Assembly (NCBI RefSeq): GCF_029428675.1
Contig: NZ_JAJNEL010000001.1
Span: 4,650,001-4,714,000, forward strand
Reading direction: 5' to 3'
Length of the DNA stretch: 64,000 bases
Origin: Streptomyces sp. JH14
GTDB lineage: Bacteria > Actinomycetota > Actinomycetes > Streptomycetales > Streptomycetaceae
Shown here: positions 28,384 to 36,419 of the stretch, piece after piece
Numbering within the stretch: the first letter of the stretch is position 1
How the letters are laid out: each line of letters opens with the position of its first letter
The notes under the pieces: model-generated
Seen by the model: only the letters and a program-made list of their open reading frames with translations
Told to the model about the DNA's origin: nothing
Database searches by the model: none
Program-made: the position numbers and the translations under genes

Positions 28384-29169
28384 TTACTTCGGGTCGCGGT
28401 TGAACGATGCTGCCGACCAGCGGTAGCCGAGCGCGGCCAGGGCGATGGACCAGGCGAGGGCGAGCCATCCGTTGTGGCCGATCTCGGTGCCGAGCAGCAG
28501 TCCGCGCAGGGTTTCGATGGCGGGGGTGAACGGCTGGTATTCGGCGATCGGCTGGAACCAGCCGGGCATTGCGTCGATCGGGGTGAACGCGCTGGAGATG
28601 AGGGGCAGGAGGATCAGGGGCATGGCGCTGTTGCTGGCGGCCTCGGCGTTCGGGCTGGCCATGCCCATGCCGACGGCGATCCAGGTGAGCGCGGTGGCGA
28701 AGAGCGTGAGCAGTGCGAATGCCGCGAGCCATTCCACGAGGGTGGCGTCGGTGGAGCGGAAGCCGATGGCGACGGCGACGGCGCCGACGAGGACGACGCT
28801 GGCGATCGATTGCAGGACGCTGCCGACGACGTGTCCGATGAGCACGGAGCCGCGGTGGATGGCCATGGTGCGGAAGCGGGCGATGATGCCTTCGGACATG
28901 TCGGTGGAGACGGACACGGCGGCGCCGATGACGGTGGAGCCGATGGTCATCAGCAAGATGCCCGGGACGATGTAGGCGATGTACGCGGAGCGGCCGGAGC
29001 CGCCGATGCCGGCGCTCATGGTGTTGCCGAAGATGTAGACGAAGAGCAGCAGCAGCATGACCGGGGTGAGCAGCAGGTTCAGGGTCAGGGACGGGTAGCG
29101 CCGGGCGTGCAGGAGGTTGCGGCGCAGCATCGTGGAGGAGTCGCGCACGGCGAGGGTCAGGGTGCTCAT
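28384..29169 (-). CDS. ABC-2 type exporter permease (DrrB-like)
   Basis: A 261-residue membrane protein with six hydrophobic segments, for example PSLTLNLLLTPVMLLLLFVY and WLALAWSIALAALGYRW. The blocks YIVPGILLMTIG, STDMSEGIIARFRTMAI and PFTPAIETLRGLLLG are those of DrrB/ABC-2 permeases that export drugs or lipids. It pairs with the ATPase encoded immediately upstream, whose stop overlaps this ATG at 29169 by 4 nt. The substrate is unknown; a longer frame to 29625 is only a shadow of the ATPase gene. Confidence 0.88.
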   Translation of the reverse strand: MSTLTLAVRDSSTMLRRNLLHARRYPSLTLNLLLTPVMLLLLFVYIFGNTMSAGIGGSGRSAYIAYIVPGILLMTIGSTVIGAAVSVSTDMSEGIIARFRTMAIHRGSVLIGHVVGSVLQSIASVVLVGAVAVAIGFRSTDATLVEWLAAFALLTLFATALTWIAVGMGMASPNAEAASNSAMPLILLPLISSAFTPIDAMPGWFQPIAEYQPFTPAIETLRGLLLGTEIGHNGWLALAWSIALAALGYRWSAASFNRDPK

Positions 29170-30149
29170 CGGACGTTCTCCTTGGGCTGGTTGGGCTGGT
29201 TGGGCTGGTTGGGTTGGTTGGGGACGGTGGTCGGGCCGGTCAGGGCGAAGAACACGTCGTCGAGGTCGGGGGTGTGCACGGTCAGCTCGTCGGCCTCGAT
29301 GCCGGCCGAGTCGAGCCGGTCGAGGATGGAGCGCAGGTCGCGCTGGCTGCCGTCGCTGAGGATCTGCAGGGCGAGGGCTTCGTCGTCCCGGGTCACCTGA
29401 CCCAGCGTGGAGGCGGCGCTCTGGTACGTGGTCGGGTCGGTGAAGCGGAGCCGGACGTGTCCGCCGGGGATGAGCCGCTTGAGTTCCTCGGCGGTGCCCT
29501 CGGCGGCGATCTTGCCGTCGTTGAGCAGCGCGATGCGGTCGGCGAGTTCGTCGGCCTCGTCCAGGTACTGGGTGGTCAGGAAGACGGTGACGCCGCCCGT
29601 GACGAGTTCGCGGATGATGCCCCACATGGTGTGGCGGGCGCGCGGGTCGAGTCCGGTGGTCGGTTCGTCGAGGAAGATGATCCGGGGGTTGCCGACCAGG
29701 GTCATGGCAATGTCGAGGCGGCGCTTCATGCCGCCGGAGTAGGTGGAGGCGGGCTTCTTCGCCGCCTCCGCCAGGTCGAAGCGCTCCAGCAGTTCGGCGG
29801 CTGTGCGCCGTCCCTCGTGCTTGGGCAGGTGGTGCAGGTCCGCCATGAGGAGCATGTTCTCCTCGCCGGTGATCAGCCCGTCGACGGCGGAGAACTGGCC
29901 GGTGACACCGATCGCGGCCCGCACGGCCTGCGGGTCGGCGGCCAGGTCGTGGCCCGCGACCTGGGCCTGGCCGCCGTCGGCGCAGATCAGGGTGGACAGG
30001 ATCTTCACGGCGGTGGTCTTGCCGGCACCGTTCGGGCCGAGCAACGCGAACACCGTCCCGGCCGGCACGGCCAGATCGATGCCGTCGAGCACGGTCTTGT
30101 CGCCGTACGACTTACGCAGCCCATTCGCCGCGATGGCCAAGCTGGTCAT
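29166..30149 (-). CDS. ABC exporter ATPase (DrrA-like) with NQP repeat tail
   Basis: A 327-residue ATPase of the DrrA daunorubicin-resistance type. Walker A is GPNGAGKTT, the Q-loop is GVTGQFSAVDGLITG, the signature is YSGGMKRRLDIAM and Walker B is RIIFLDEPTTGLDPRA. The C-terminal DrrA extension (HTPDLDDVFFALTG) is followed by four Asn-Gln-Pro units encoded by a 9-bp tandem repeat at 29182-29217. It energises the permease encoded just downstream. The gene lies 28 bp after the DUF4097 gene, so the three form one operon. Confidence 0.92.
   Translation of the reverse strand: MTSLAIAANGLRKSYGDKTVLDGIDLAVPAGTVFALLGPNGAGKTTAVKILSTLICADGGQAQVAGHDLAADPQAVRAAIGVTGQFSAVDGLITGEENMLLMADLHHLPKHEGRRTAAELLERFDLAEAAKKPASTYSGGMKRRLDIAMTLVGNPRIIFLDEPTTGLDPRARHTMWGIIRELVTGGVTVFLTTQYLDEADELADRIALLNDGKIAAEGTAEELKRLIPGGHVRLRFTDPTTYQSAASTLGQVTRDDEALALQILSDGSQRDLRSILDRLDSAGIEADELTVHTPDLDDVFFALTGPTTVPNQPNQPNQPNQPKENVR
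29182..29217. repeat. 9-bp tandem repeat, four copies
   Basis: Unit TTGGGCTGG (last copy TTGGGTTGG) inside the 3' end of the ABC ATPase gene, coding for Asn-Gln-Pro on the minus strand. Copy-number change would keep the frame. Confidence 0.85.
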
Positions 30150-30177
30150 GAGAGGTGCTCCTTCTGGAAGCTGCGGG

Positions 30178-30840
30178 TCACAGGCTGCGGGCGGTGATGT
30201 CGCCCTGGGAGGTGGTCGCGTGGATGCTCAGACCGGCGGGGCCATCGTTCTTGAGGTCGTTGCTGATGCGGCCGTAGGTAGTACCGGCGTCCAGGGACGC
30301 CGAGACTCCGGCGGCGGCGGTGACGGAGATGTCTCCGGACTCGGTGCGCAGAGTGACCGTGCCGTGCACGGCCTCGGCGATCCGGATGTCACCCCTCGCG
30401 GTGCTGATCTCCGCGGGACCGTTGAGCCGGCCGACTTCGACGTCGCCGTCGACCGCGGTGAGGCGGATGCTCGCGGCCTCGTCGATCTTGATCTGGTGGT
30501 ACGCGCCGTCGAAGGCGACGTCGCCGAGCCGTCCGACGGCCCGGAACTCGGCACTGGCTGCCTTCGCCTCGACGCGGGAACCGGCGGGCAGTTGGACGGT
30601 CACCTCGACGGATCCGGAGGGGCCGAGGTACTGGTTCTTCGCCGGGACCTCGATCCGCAGGACGCCGTCGCCGTATGCGACCGTGGTCTGCTCCGCCGTC
30701 TTCACGTCGCGGCTCTTCGAGGCGTTCGCGGGCCGGACCTCGACCGCGGTGTCGGCCCGGTCGGCGGCGATGATCTGGATGCGCCCCGCGGGGATGTCGA
30801 GGACGGCGGAGATCGGGGCGGGGCTGTCGAACTTCTGCAT
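30178..30840 (-). CDS. DUF4097 beta-strand repeat protein
   Basis: A 220-residue protein without signal peptide. It consists of repeated short beta units such as GRIQIIAADRADTAVEV, GDVEVGRLNGPAEISTARGD and TLRTESGDISVTAAAG, the parallel-beta pattern of DUF4097/DUF4098. Function is unknown; in Streptomyces it commonly precedes a DrrAB-type exporter, as here. The ATG at 30840 has AAAGGAG about 4 nt upstream; a GTG one codon earlier would be too close. It starts the three-gene operon under an AT-rich promoter region. Confidence 0.85.
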   Translation of the reverse strand: MQKFDSPAPISAVLDIPAGRIQIIAADRADTAVEVRPANASKSRDVKTAEQTTVAYGDGVLRIEVPAKNQYLGPSGSVEVTVQLPAGSRVEAKAASAEFRAVGRLGDVAFDGAYHQIKIDEAASIRLTAVDGDVEVGRLNGPAEISTARGDIRIAEAVHGTVTLRTESGDISVTAAAGVSASLDAGTTYGRISNDLKNDGPAGLSIHATTSQGDITARSL

Positions 30841-30899
30841 CACGCGCTCCTTTGTCTGCAGCGCGCCTCCATCGGCCCGCCGTTTCTGATGATGGAAAA

Positions 30900-31030
30900 G
30901 CTACGTTGCATTCAAGGATCTGGCAACAAAGTAGTTGCGAACTATTGCAGTCATTGCAGGTGAAAGGCGTGAAATTGTTGCAATGGTTTGCCGTCTAATG
31001 CAACACGTCTTATCTCGTTCATTGCAATGA
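30900..31030. promoter_or_regulatory. AT-rich array of TTGCA/TGCAA motifs upstream of DUF4097-ABC operon
   Basis: Within about 125 bp the pentamer TTGCA or its complement, or the core TTGC/GCAA, occurs eight times: near 30906, 30923, 30935, 30945, 30954, 30978, 30999 and 31022. Two are the full palindrome TTGCAA. This is remarkable in DNA with over 70 percent GC. It looks like a multi-site operator for the exporter operon. The binding protein is unknown. Confidence 0.55.
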
Positions 31031-31550
31031 ATTGGCGGTGAACGCTATGCCATGGATGCCGTGGATGCCGCGGACGCCGCGGACCGCGATCGAGGCCGCG
31101 ACGCCGGGAGGTGGGCTCACCCGACAGGGCAGCGTTTCCGCAGACGGGGGTTCCACGTCAGGCGTTCCGCCTTGATGTCTGACGATCCATCAAGGAAGTG
31201 CCCGGCCCGATGGTCGGCGGGTCGGGCACGGGTGTCCGGCCGCGTGGAGTCCTCGCCCCGCGAGGCGCGGCGGCGTCGGCTCCGGCCCGATTGGCACGAC
31301 TGCGATCGGCGTGTCGGACTTTGACGAACTCTCTGTTCTCTCAGAACCGTGTTGCTGCAAGTGGGAGTGGCGTGACCAGCATCCGGTCACGTGGACGAGG
31401 TGCTCCGGCCGGAGACCGCATCCGAGTCGGGCCGGTCGGCCTTGCCGCCGGCTGACCTCAAAATGCCCGCCTTCCTGGTGGAGCCGTACGGTCCCACCGG
31501 CGAGGCGTCCTGTCGCCGCCTCCGCCCGGTTGTGGGCTTGCGATGACCAC

Positions 31551-31584
31551 CTGCGGCCGCCGACCGGGAGGTCGACGGCCGCAG
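31551..31584 (-). terminator. Terminator of DUF2000 gene
   Basis: A 15-bp stem with one mismatch (arms 31551-31565 and 31570-31584, loop of 4 nt), 30 nt past the DUF2000 stop codon. Confidence 0.75.
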
Positions 31585-31613
31585 GCAAAGTCTTTGTGGA
31601 AAGGCCGCGTTGC

Positions 31614-32111
31614 TCACGGGTGCATGCGCGCGCCCTTGAGCACCTTGTCCACCGCGTTGCGCGGCCCGTACACGGCGATCCCCACCAGATCGAGCTGGTC
31701 CTTGCCCACGGCTCGTACCGCCGCCCGGTTGTCCCGGTCATTGCCTGTGGCGAACAGATCCGAGGTGAACACGGCACGGGGGAGCGAGCGGGACAGCGCA
31801 CGACGGTGTGCGGCGGTCAGTGTCTCCTTCGTTCCCTCGAAGACCAGTACGGGCTGGCGGAACATCGGCAGGTACGGGGTGCCGTCGGCGTCCATGTACG
31901 GCTCGCCGATCACCTCGGGTGACACCGTGCCGAGCCCGCTGATCAGGAAGGCGGTCACGTTCAGCCGCTGCCAGTACTCAAGGTCGTCGCGCAGCAGAAC
32001 GGCGATCTTGGTGTCGAAGCGGACAGGCATGGCCTCGTTCCCTGCACCGGTCCCGGGCCCGACCTCGGTTCCGGCGCCGGCGCCGGTCTCGGATTCGTTC
32101 GTGATTCTCAT
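31614..32111 (-). CDS. DUF2000 family protein
   Basis: A 165-residue protein. After a Gly/Thr-rich N-terminal linker (about 27 residues) the DUF2000 fold reads VRFDTKIAVLLRDDLEYWQR, NVTAFLISGLGTVSPEVIGE and LDLVGIAVYGPRNAVDKVLKG. The family is cytoplasmic and of unknown function, structurally related to peptidyl-tRNA hydrolase-like folds. The start is uncertain: ATG 32111 has a partial -10 (CAGTCT) 6 nt before it, while ATG 32030 has AGGGA 7 nt upstream. It is divergent from an AraC gene that may control it. Confidence 0.8.
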   Translation of the reverse strand: MRITNESETGAGAGTEVGPGTGAGNEAMPVRFDTKIAVLLRDDLEYWQRLNVTAFLISGLGTVSPEVIGEPYMDADGTPYLPMFRQPVLVFEGTKETLTAAHRRALSRSLPRAVFTSDLFATGNDRDNRAAVRAVGKDQLDLVGIAVYGPRNAVDKVLKGARMHP

Positions 32112-32148
32112 GCCGTGAGACTGCCGGGTGCACGGCTTCCCGGTCTTG

Positions 32149-32163
32149 TACGTTCTTTGCGTG
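32149..32163 (+). promoter_or_regulatory. Leaderless promoter of AraC gene
   Basis: TACGTT at 32149-32154, 6 nt, then GTG at 32161, immediately followed by an in-frame ATG. Confidence 0.5.
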
Positions 32164-32958
32164 ATGCCGAGGCAGGAGATCTCAGCCTGGCGCCCACCGG
32201 TCGCGGGTGTCGTGGAGGTGTTCCACGCCCACTTCACCGAGCACGCGTACCCCATGCACGTCCACGACGCCTGGACGTTGCTCATCGTCGACGACGGCGC
32301 GGTCCGCTACGACCTGGACCGCCACGAGCACGGCACTCCGAAGGACACGGTGAGCCTGCTTCCGCCGCAGGTCCCGCACAACGGCTCACCTGCCACCCCC
32401 CACGGTTTCCGCAAGCGCGTGCTCTACCTCGACATGACGCAGCTGGACGAGCGTTTCATCGGGCCGGCGGTGGACGGTCCGGACCTCACCGACCCTCTCC
32501 TGCGCAGACGCGTCGGACAGCTGCACACGGTCCTCGCGAACCGGGGCGAGGAGCTGGAGGCGGAGAGCCGCCTGGCCCTCATCGGCGAGCGACTGCGCAT
32601 GCACTTGCGCCCCAGCGCGACCATCGGCAGCGCAGCACCCGGCCGCAGCGTCGCCCGGAGCCTGCGCGACCTCCTCGACGAACGACTGATCGCCGGTGTC
32701 ACCCTGGACGAGGCCGCGCGTACGCTCCACGCCCACCCCGCTCATCTCGTGCGTGCCTTCAGCGGCGCCTTCGGTATCGCTCCGCACCAGTACGTGGTGT
32801 CCCGCCGCGTCGACCTGGCCCGCCGTCTCCTGCTCGACGGACAGCCGCCGGGCGAGGTGGCGGCCGCCGCAGGATTCCACGACCAGTCCCACCTCACCCG
32901 GCACTTCAAGCGGATCATCGGCACCACCCCGGGCCTGTACGCCAGGGCCGTCGATTGA
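32161..32958 (+). CDS. AraC-family transcriptional regulator with cupin-like sensor
   Basis: A 265-residue regulator. Residues 15-100 form an AraC-type cupin (VFHAHFTEHAYPMHVHDAWT, then LLPPQVPHNGSPATPHGF) and residues 165-260 the double helix-turn-helix: VTLDEAARTLHAHPAHLVRA, FGIAPHQYVVSRRVDLARRL and AAAAGFHDQSHLTRHFKRII. The GTG at 32161 sits 6 nt after a TACGTT box, so the message is probably leaderless. It is divergent from the DUF2000 gene, which is its obvious target along with itself; effector unknown. Confidence 0.88.
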   Translation: MMPRQEISAWRPPVAGVVEVFHAHFTEHAYPMHVHDAWTLLIVDDGAVRYDLDRHEHGTPKDTVSLLPPQVPHNGSPATPHGFRKRVLYLDMTQLDERFIGPAVDGPDLTDPLLRRRVGQLHTVLANRGEELEAESRLALIGERLRMHLRPSATIGSAAPGRSVARSLRDLLDERLIAGVTLDEAARTLHAHPAHLVRAFSGAFGIAPHQYVVSRRVDLARRLLLDGQPPGEVAAAAGFHDQSHLTRHFKRIIGTTPGLYARAVD

Positions 32959-32965
32959 GCGTGGG

Positions 32966-33172
32966 TCATTCCGCTTCAATGCCCGGCGCCGGCCACGGCT
33001 CCCGGTAGGCGCTCTGGTGATGACGCAGGTCGATCGAGGCGGTCCAGTTCCCCCCGGGCAGCAGCCAGCCGCCGGCGCTGTCCTCCACGGCGGCGGTCGA
33101 GGACGGCCCGTCCGCCCGCGTGGCCACGGCCGACGTCGGTGGCTTGTCGAACGTGGTGTCGACCTCGACCTG
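32966..33172 (-). pseudogene. Possible C-terminal gene remnant
   Basis: On the minus strand a frame with coding character (TFDKPPTSAVATRADGPSST, GGWLLPGGNWTASIDLRHHQ) ends at a stop at 32966. It has no start signals and begins right after the carbonic anhydrase gene. I do not recognise the family. It may be the tail of a deleted gene. Confidence 0.25.
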
Positions 33173-33204
33173 GGGGACGACGCGCGTACATCTCGTCCGA
33201 CCGG

Positions 33205-33939
33205 TCAGGAAGGGGCGCCGGCCAGGACTTCCACCTTGCCGGTGTCGAGCGAGTAGTACGCGCCGACCACGGCAAGGGCGCCCTTTCGCACGAGTGGGGC
33301 CAGGTCCTGGTTGGAGCGCAGATCTGCGGCCGTCAGCTCGACCTGGGCGCGGGCCATGGTCTCGACCGGGTCGGTGCCGCCTTCCTTGAACGCCCGGTCG
33401 TACGCCGGCTGCAGAGCCGTGGTGAGCGCCTGCAGGTTTCCCGTCAGCGGTTTGCCGTCGCGGATGGACTTGTACGCCGCCGCAACCGCGCCGCACCGCT
33501 GATGCCCGAGGACCACGATGAGCGGAGTGCCACTCGTCAGAGGCCCGTACTCCACGGAACCCGTGACCACCGGGCCGACGGCCTCCCCGCCGGTGCGCAT
33601 CACGTAGAGGTCACCCAGCCCGGTGTCGAAGAGGAGTTCGGGTGGCACCCGGGAATCGATGCACGAGAGGACCGATCCGAAGGGTTCCTGCTCCTGGGCC
33701 ACGAGCTGGCGCCGGGTCGGATCCCGGTCCGGATGGTGCAGGTCTCCGCTCACCCAGCGCTTGTTGCCGTCCATCAGTCTCGTGAACGCCGCGGCGGGCG
33801 TGGTCGGCCGCGCCTCCGGTGAAGTGTTGGTCACCAATGGGGTGGCGCTCGTCGACGAGCACCCCGCGACCGCGACCGTGGCGACCGCGAGTCCGCCGGC
33901 GAGCAGGGCTCTGCGATCCGAATGCGCCGTTCTGTCCAT
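33205..33939 (-). CDS. Beta-carbonic anhydrase, predicted lipoprotein
   Basis: A 244-residue beta-class carbonic anhydrase, which hydrates carbon dioxide. Zinc ligands and partner are Cys93, Asp95 and Arg97 (SCIDSRVPPE) with His146 and Cys149 (VVLGHQRCGAV). The N-terminus RRALLAGGLAVATVAVAGC is a twin-arginine-like signal with lipobox cysteine 27, so the enzyme should be exported and membrane-anchored, unlike the usual cytoplasmic forms. GAGGGGA lies about 8 nt before the ATG. The neighbours (a TSUP permease and a C-terminal coding remnant) do not fix its role. Confidence 0.92.
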   Translation of the reverse strand: MDRTAHSDRRALLAGGLAVATVAVAGCSSTSATPLVTNTSPEARPTTPAAAFTRLMDGNKRWVSGDLHHPDRDPTRRQLVAQEQEPFGSVLSCIDSRVPPELLFDTGLGDLYVMRTGGEAVGPVVTGSVEYGPLTSGTPLIVVLGHQRCGAVAAAYKSIRDGKPLTGNLQALTTALQPAYDRAFKEGGTDPVETMARAQVELTAADLRSNQDLAPLVRKGALAVVGAYYSLDTGKVEVLAGAPS

Positions 33940-34206
33940 CGGTCGTTCCCCTCGGTGTGCTGAGGTCAGTCCGTACGTCTTGACCGGGGCGATTGTTCAG
34001 CGCGGCACGGCGACCCGACGGCAGGCGCAAGCGGATGCGCGCCGGTTTGCCACTGACGGCCCACGGGACCGGCGCGCTCGGGCGGCTGGTCGAGTGCCTG
34101 ATGAACGAGACGGGACCGATGGGCGCGACTGCGGCGGAGTGGAACCGCCGGATCAGGTGGTCGACGGACGCCTCGGGTGCGGCCCCGCTGGGGCGGGAAC
34201 CCCGGT

Positions 34207-34235
34207 CCCTCCGGCACCCGGCGCGCGCCGGAGGG
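34207..34235 (-). terminator. Terminator of TSUP permease gene
   Basis: A perfect 9-bp stem (CCCTCCGGC with GCCGGAGGG, loop of 11 nt) directly after the stop codon at 34238. Confidence 0.65.
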
Positions 34236-34237
34236 GG

Positions 34238-34993
34238 TCACAAGGCGATCATGAGCACCGACGCCGTGACACCGACGACGACGATGATGGTGCGGAGCGC
34301 GACGGGCGGGAGTCTGCGGCCCACCCTGGCGCCGAGCAGTCCGCCGAGTGTCGAGCCCACGGCGATGACCGCCGCAGCGGTCCAGTCGACCTTGGCGACG
34401 GCGATGAAGACCACGGCGGCCGCACCGTTCACAAGGGTGGCGAGAACATTCTTGGCCGCGTTCAGCCGCTGCAGATCGTCCCGCAGGAAACTGCCGAACA
34501 GCCCCATGAGCAGCACGCCTTGGGCGGCGCCGAAGTAGCCGCCGTACACCCCTGTCAACAGCACGCCGCACCACACCGGCACCCCACCGTCCTTGCCGCC
34601 GCGCCCCTCGCGCTTCTTCAGCCACGCGTTGAGGAGAGGCTGAAGCAGGACGAGTGCACAGGAGGCCAGGATGAGTACCGGCACCACCGCGTCGAACGCC
34701 CCGGCGGGAAGCCGGAGCAGCAGCAGCGCGCCGGTCAGTCCGCCGATGAGTGAGCCGATACCGAACTTGACCAACCGCCGCCGCTGGCCGCGCAGTTCGC
34801 GCCGATAGCCGTAGGCGGCGCTGAACACGCCGGGTACGAGCCCGACGTTGTTGGACACATTGGCGAGCACCGGGGGATAGCCGAAGGCGACCAGCGTGGG
34901 AAAGGTGATGAGGGTGCCCGATCCCACCACGGCATTCATCGTTCCTGCGGCGATGCTCGCGGCCCCGATGGCCGCGACTTCGATGGCGTCCAC
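34238..34993 (-). CDS. TSUP-family permease (TauE/SafE)
   Basis: A 251-residue membrane protein with about eight hydrophobic segments in two similar halves. The first repeat is GAASIAAGTMNAVVGSGTLI with SNNVGLVPGVFSAAYGYRRE; the second is LLTGVYGGYFGAAQGVLLMG with RLNAAKNVLATLVNGAAAVV. These are the TauE/SafE blocks of sulfite or organosulfonate exporters; the actual substrate is unknown. The GTG at 34993 was chosen for its GGAAGG site 7 nt upstream; a longer frame into the threonine synthase region is rejected. Confidence 0.88.
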   Translation of the reverse strand: MDAIEVAAIGAASIAAGTMNAVVGSGTLITFPTLVAFGYPPVLANVSNNVGLVPGVFSAAYGYRRELRGQRRRLVKFGIGSLIGGLTGALLLLRLPAGAFDAVVPVLILASCALVLLQPLLNAWLKKREGRGGKDGGVPVWCGVLLTGVYGGYFGAAQGVLLMGLFGSFLRDDLQRLNAAKNVLATLVNGAAAVVFIAVAKVDWTAAAVIAVGSTLGGLLGARVGRRLPPVALRTIIVVVGVTASVLMIAL

Positions 34994-35315
34994 CGGGTCA
35001 CCTTCCGGAGATCGGTTCTTCGGCGGCAGGGTCGCCGGGCGTGTGCCGGTCGAGTGGCGGACCGCAGATCCGCCTCGGCTCGCTGACCGGTGCCGCATCG
35101 GTCGCTGCTGAAGGGGTCGCAGGGACCATGGGCGCGTCGAAGCGGTCCAACTCGGGTTCCTTCCCTCGCGAGGGTTGAGTGACACTGCGCCCGTCGTTCG
35201 AACCGGTACCGCAGATATGTGAAGTGCCGAGGAGAGCGTCGGCAAATCCGAGATCGCCGATTGCGGACCGGTCCGGCAGGTCCGACCGGGCCGCCGTACG
35301 GGGCATGCCCTGGTG
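34994..35315. other. Intergenic region between threonine synthase-like and TSUP genes
   Basis: No gene is seen in these 322 bp. A weak minus-strand promoter (TTGCCG, then CATATC 20 nt on, near 35210-35250) may serve the permease gene. Confidence 0.3.
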
Positions 35316-36419
35316 TCAGTCCGCCAGGCCCGTTTTGAGGCCCGCGCCGCACAGCGGGACGACCACGCTGCGGTCCACCCAGTCGCCGACCGCCGCCCAG
35401 CAGGCGACGCCGGTCGTCTCGACGTAGAGGCCGCGGGCCGCCAGGTCCAGCTGCGCCTCACGGATCCGAGACTCCGTCACCGTGAGGAAAGTGCCGCCGG
35501 ACTCCCGTACCGCAGCCAGGATCTGGCGTGCCCGCGGCGGTCGGGGGATGGCGATGCCTTCGGCGAGGGTGGGGGTGGCGGCTCCGTCGGTACCGGGATC
35601 GTCGAGCAGGCCGTCCGCCCCGGCGCGGAACGCGGCGGCCAGCGGCGACACGGCCTCGGCCTGTACGGCGATCAGCGCAGGCCGTTCGTCGATCAGGCCC
35701 TGGGCATGGAGTTCCGTGATCGCCAGCGCCGCACCGAGGAGCAGTGTGCCGTTGCCGACCGGTACGGCGATGGCGTCGGGGAGGCGGCCGCCGAGCTCTT
35801 CCCACATCTCGTAGACGTAGGTCTTCGTGCCGTGCAGAAAGTACGGGTTGAAGACGTGCGAGGCATAGAAGGTGCCGGGAGCGTCGGCGGCGGTCCGGGC
35901 GGCGAGCGCGGTGGCCTCGCGGCCGCCGGGGACGATCTCCAGGCGGGCGCCGTGGGCCCGGATCTGCTCGGTCTTCTTCGGGGAGGTGCCTTCGGGGACG
36001 TACACCGTGCAGGGCAGCCCGGCCCGCGCGCAGTACGCGGCGACGGCCGTACCCGCGTTGCCGCTGCTGTCCGCGACGACGCGTCCGGGGGAGAGGCGGC
36101 GGGCCAGTTCGGCGAGCATCACGGCCCCGCGGTCCTTGAAGGACAGCGTCGGCATCAGGAAGTCGAGCTTGGCGGAGACCGTGCCGGTGAGCGGTACGAG
36201 CGGTGTGCGGCCCTCGCCGAGGCTGGTGGCGGGCGACGAGAGGGGCAGCGCCTCTTCGTAACGCCACAGTGAATTGACGCGGGTGGTCAGGGAGTTGAGC
36301 GACAGTGGTCCGACGGGTTCGTAGTCGAGGTCCCACGGTCCGCGGCAGACCGGGCAGCACCAGGTCAGGGTGGTGGTGTCGGCGCGGGTACCGTCCTGGG
36401 GGCAGAGGTAGGTGACCAT
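35316..36419 (-). CDS. Threonine synthase-like PLP enzyme
   Basis: A 367-residue fold-type II PLP enzyme. The N-terminal cysteine block (YLCPQDG, TWCCPVCRGPW) looks like the zinc-ribbon-type region of many threonine synthases. The PLP lysine lies in LMPTLSFKDRGAVMLAEL, the SSGNAGTAVAAYCARAG loop holds the phosphate-side contacts, and VPVGNGTLLLGAALAI binds the PLP phosphate. It probably makes threonine from O-phosphohomoserine, but it stands away from other threonine genes and could be a paralogue. The ATG at 36419 gives the usual start; no clear ribosome site. Confidence 0.85.
   Translation of the reverse strand: MVTYLCPQDGTRADTTTLTWCCPVCRGPWDLDYEPVGPLSLNSLTTRVNSLWRYEEALPLSSPATSLGEGRTPLVPLTGTVSAKLDFLMPTLSFKDRGAVMLAELARRLSPGRVVADSSGNAGTAVAAYCARAGLPCTVYVPEGTSPKKTEQIRAHGARLEIVPGGREATALAARTAADAPGTFYASHVFNPYFLHGTKTYVYEMWEELGGRLPDAIAVPVGNGTLLLGAALAITELHAQGLIDERPALIAVQAEAVSPLAAAFRAGADGLLDDPGTDGAATPTLAEGIAIPRPPRARQILAAVRESGGTFLTVTESRIREAQLDLAARGLYVETTGVACWAAVGDWVDRSVVVPLCGAGLKTGLAD

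Larger units (their letters stand above)
30841..31613. other. Long intergenic region without a supported gene
   Basis: This 773-bp gap contains the TTGCA array at its left end and the DUF2000 terminator at 31551-31584. The middle (31040-31550) has short frames on both strands but none with starts, ribosome sites or recognisable domains. In related loci I recall a small ribbon-helix-helix regulator gene upstream of DUF4097; none is visible here. Confidence 0.45.

Noticed and set aside
31052..31324. A 90-codon plus-strand frame in the long gap after the TTGCA array
   Set aside because: Arg/Asp-rich with no start signal, no domain and no conserved-looking segment.
34026..34237. Short frames between the carbonic anhydrase and the TSUP permease
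   Set aside because: No start signals or recognisable domain; the only clear element is the terminator at 34207-34235.
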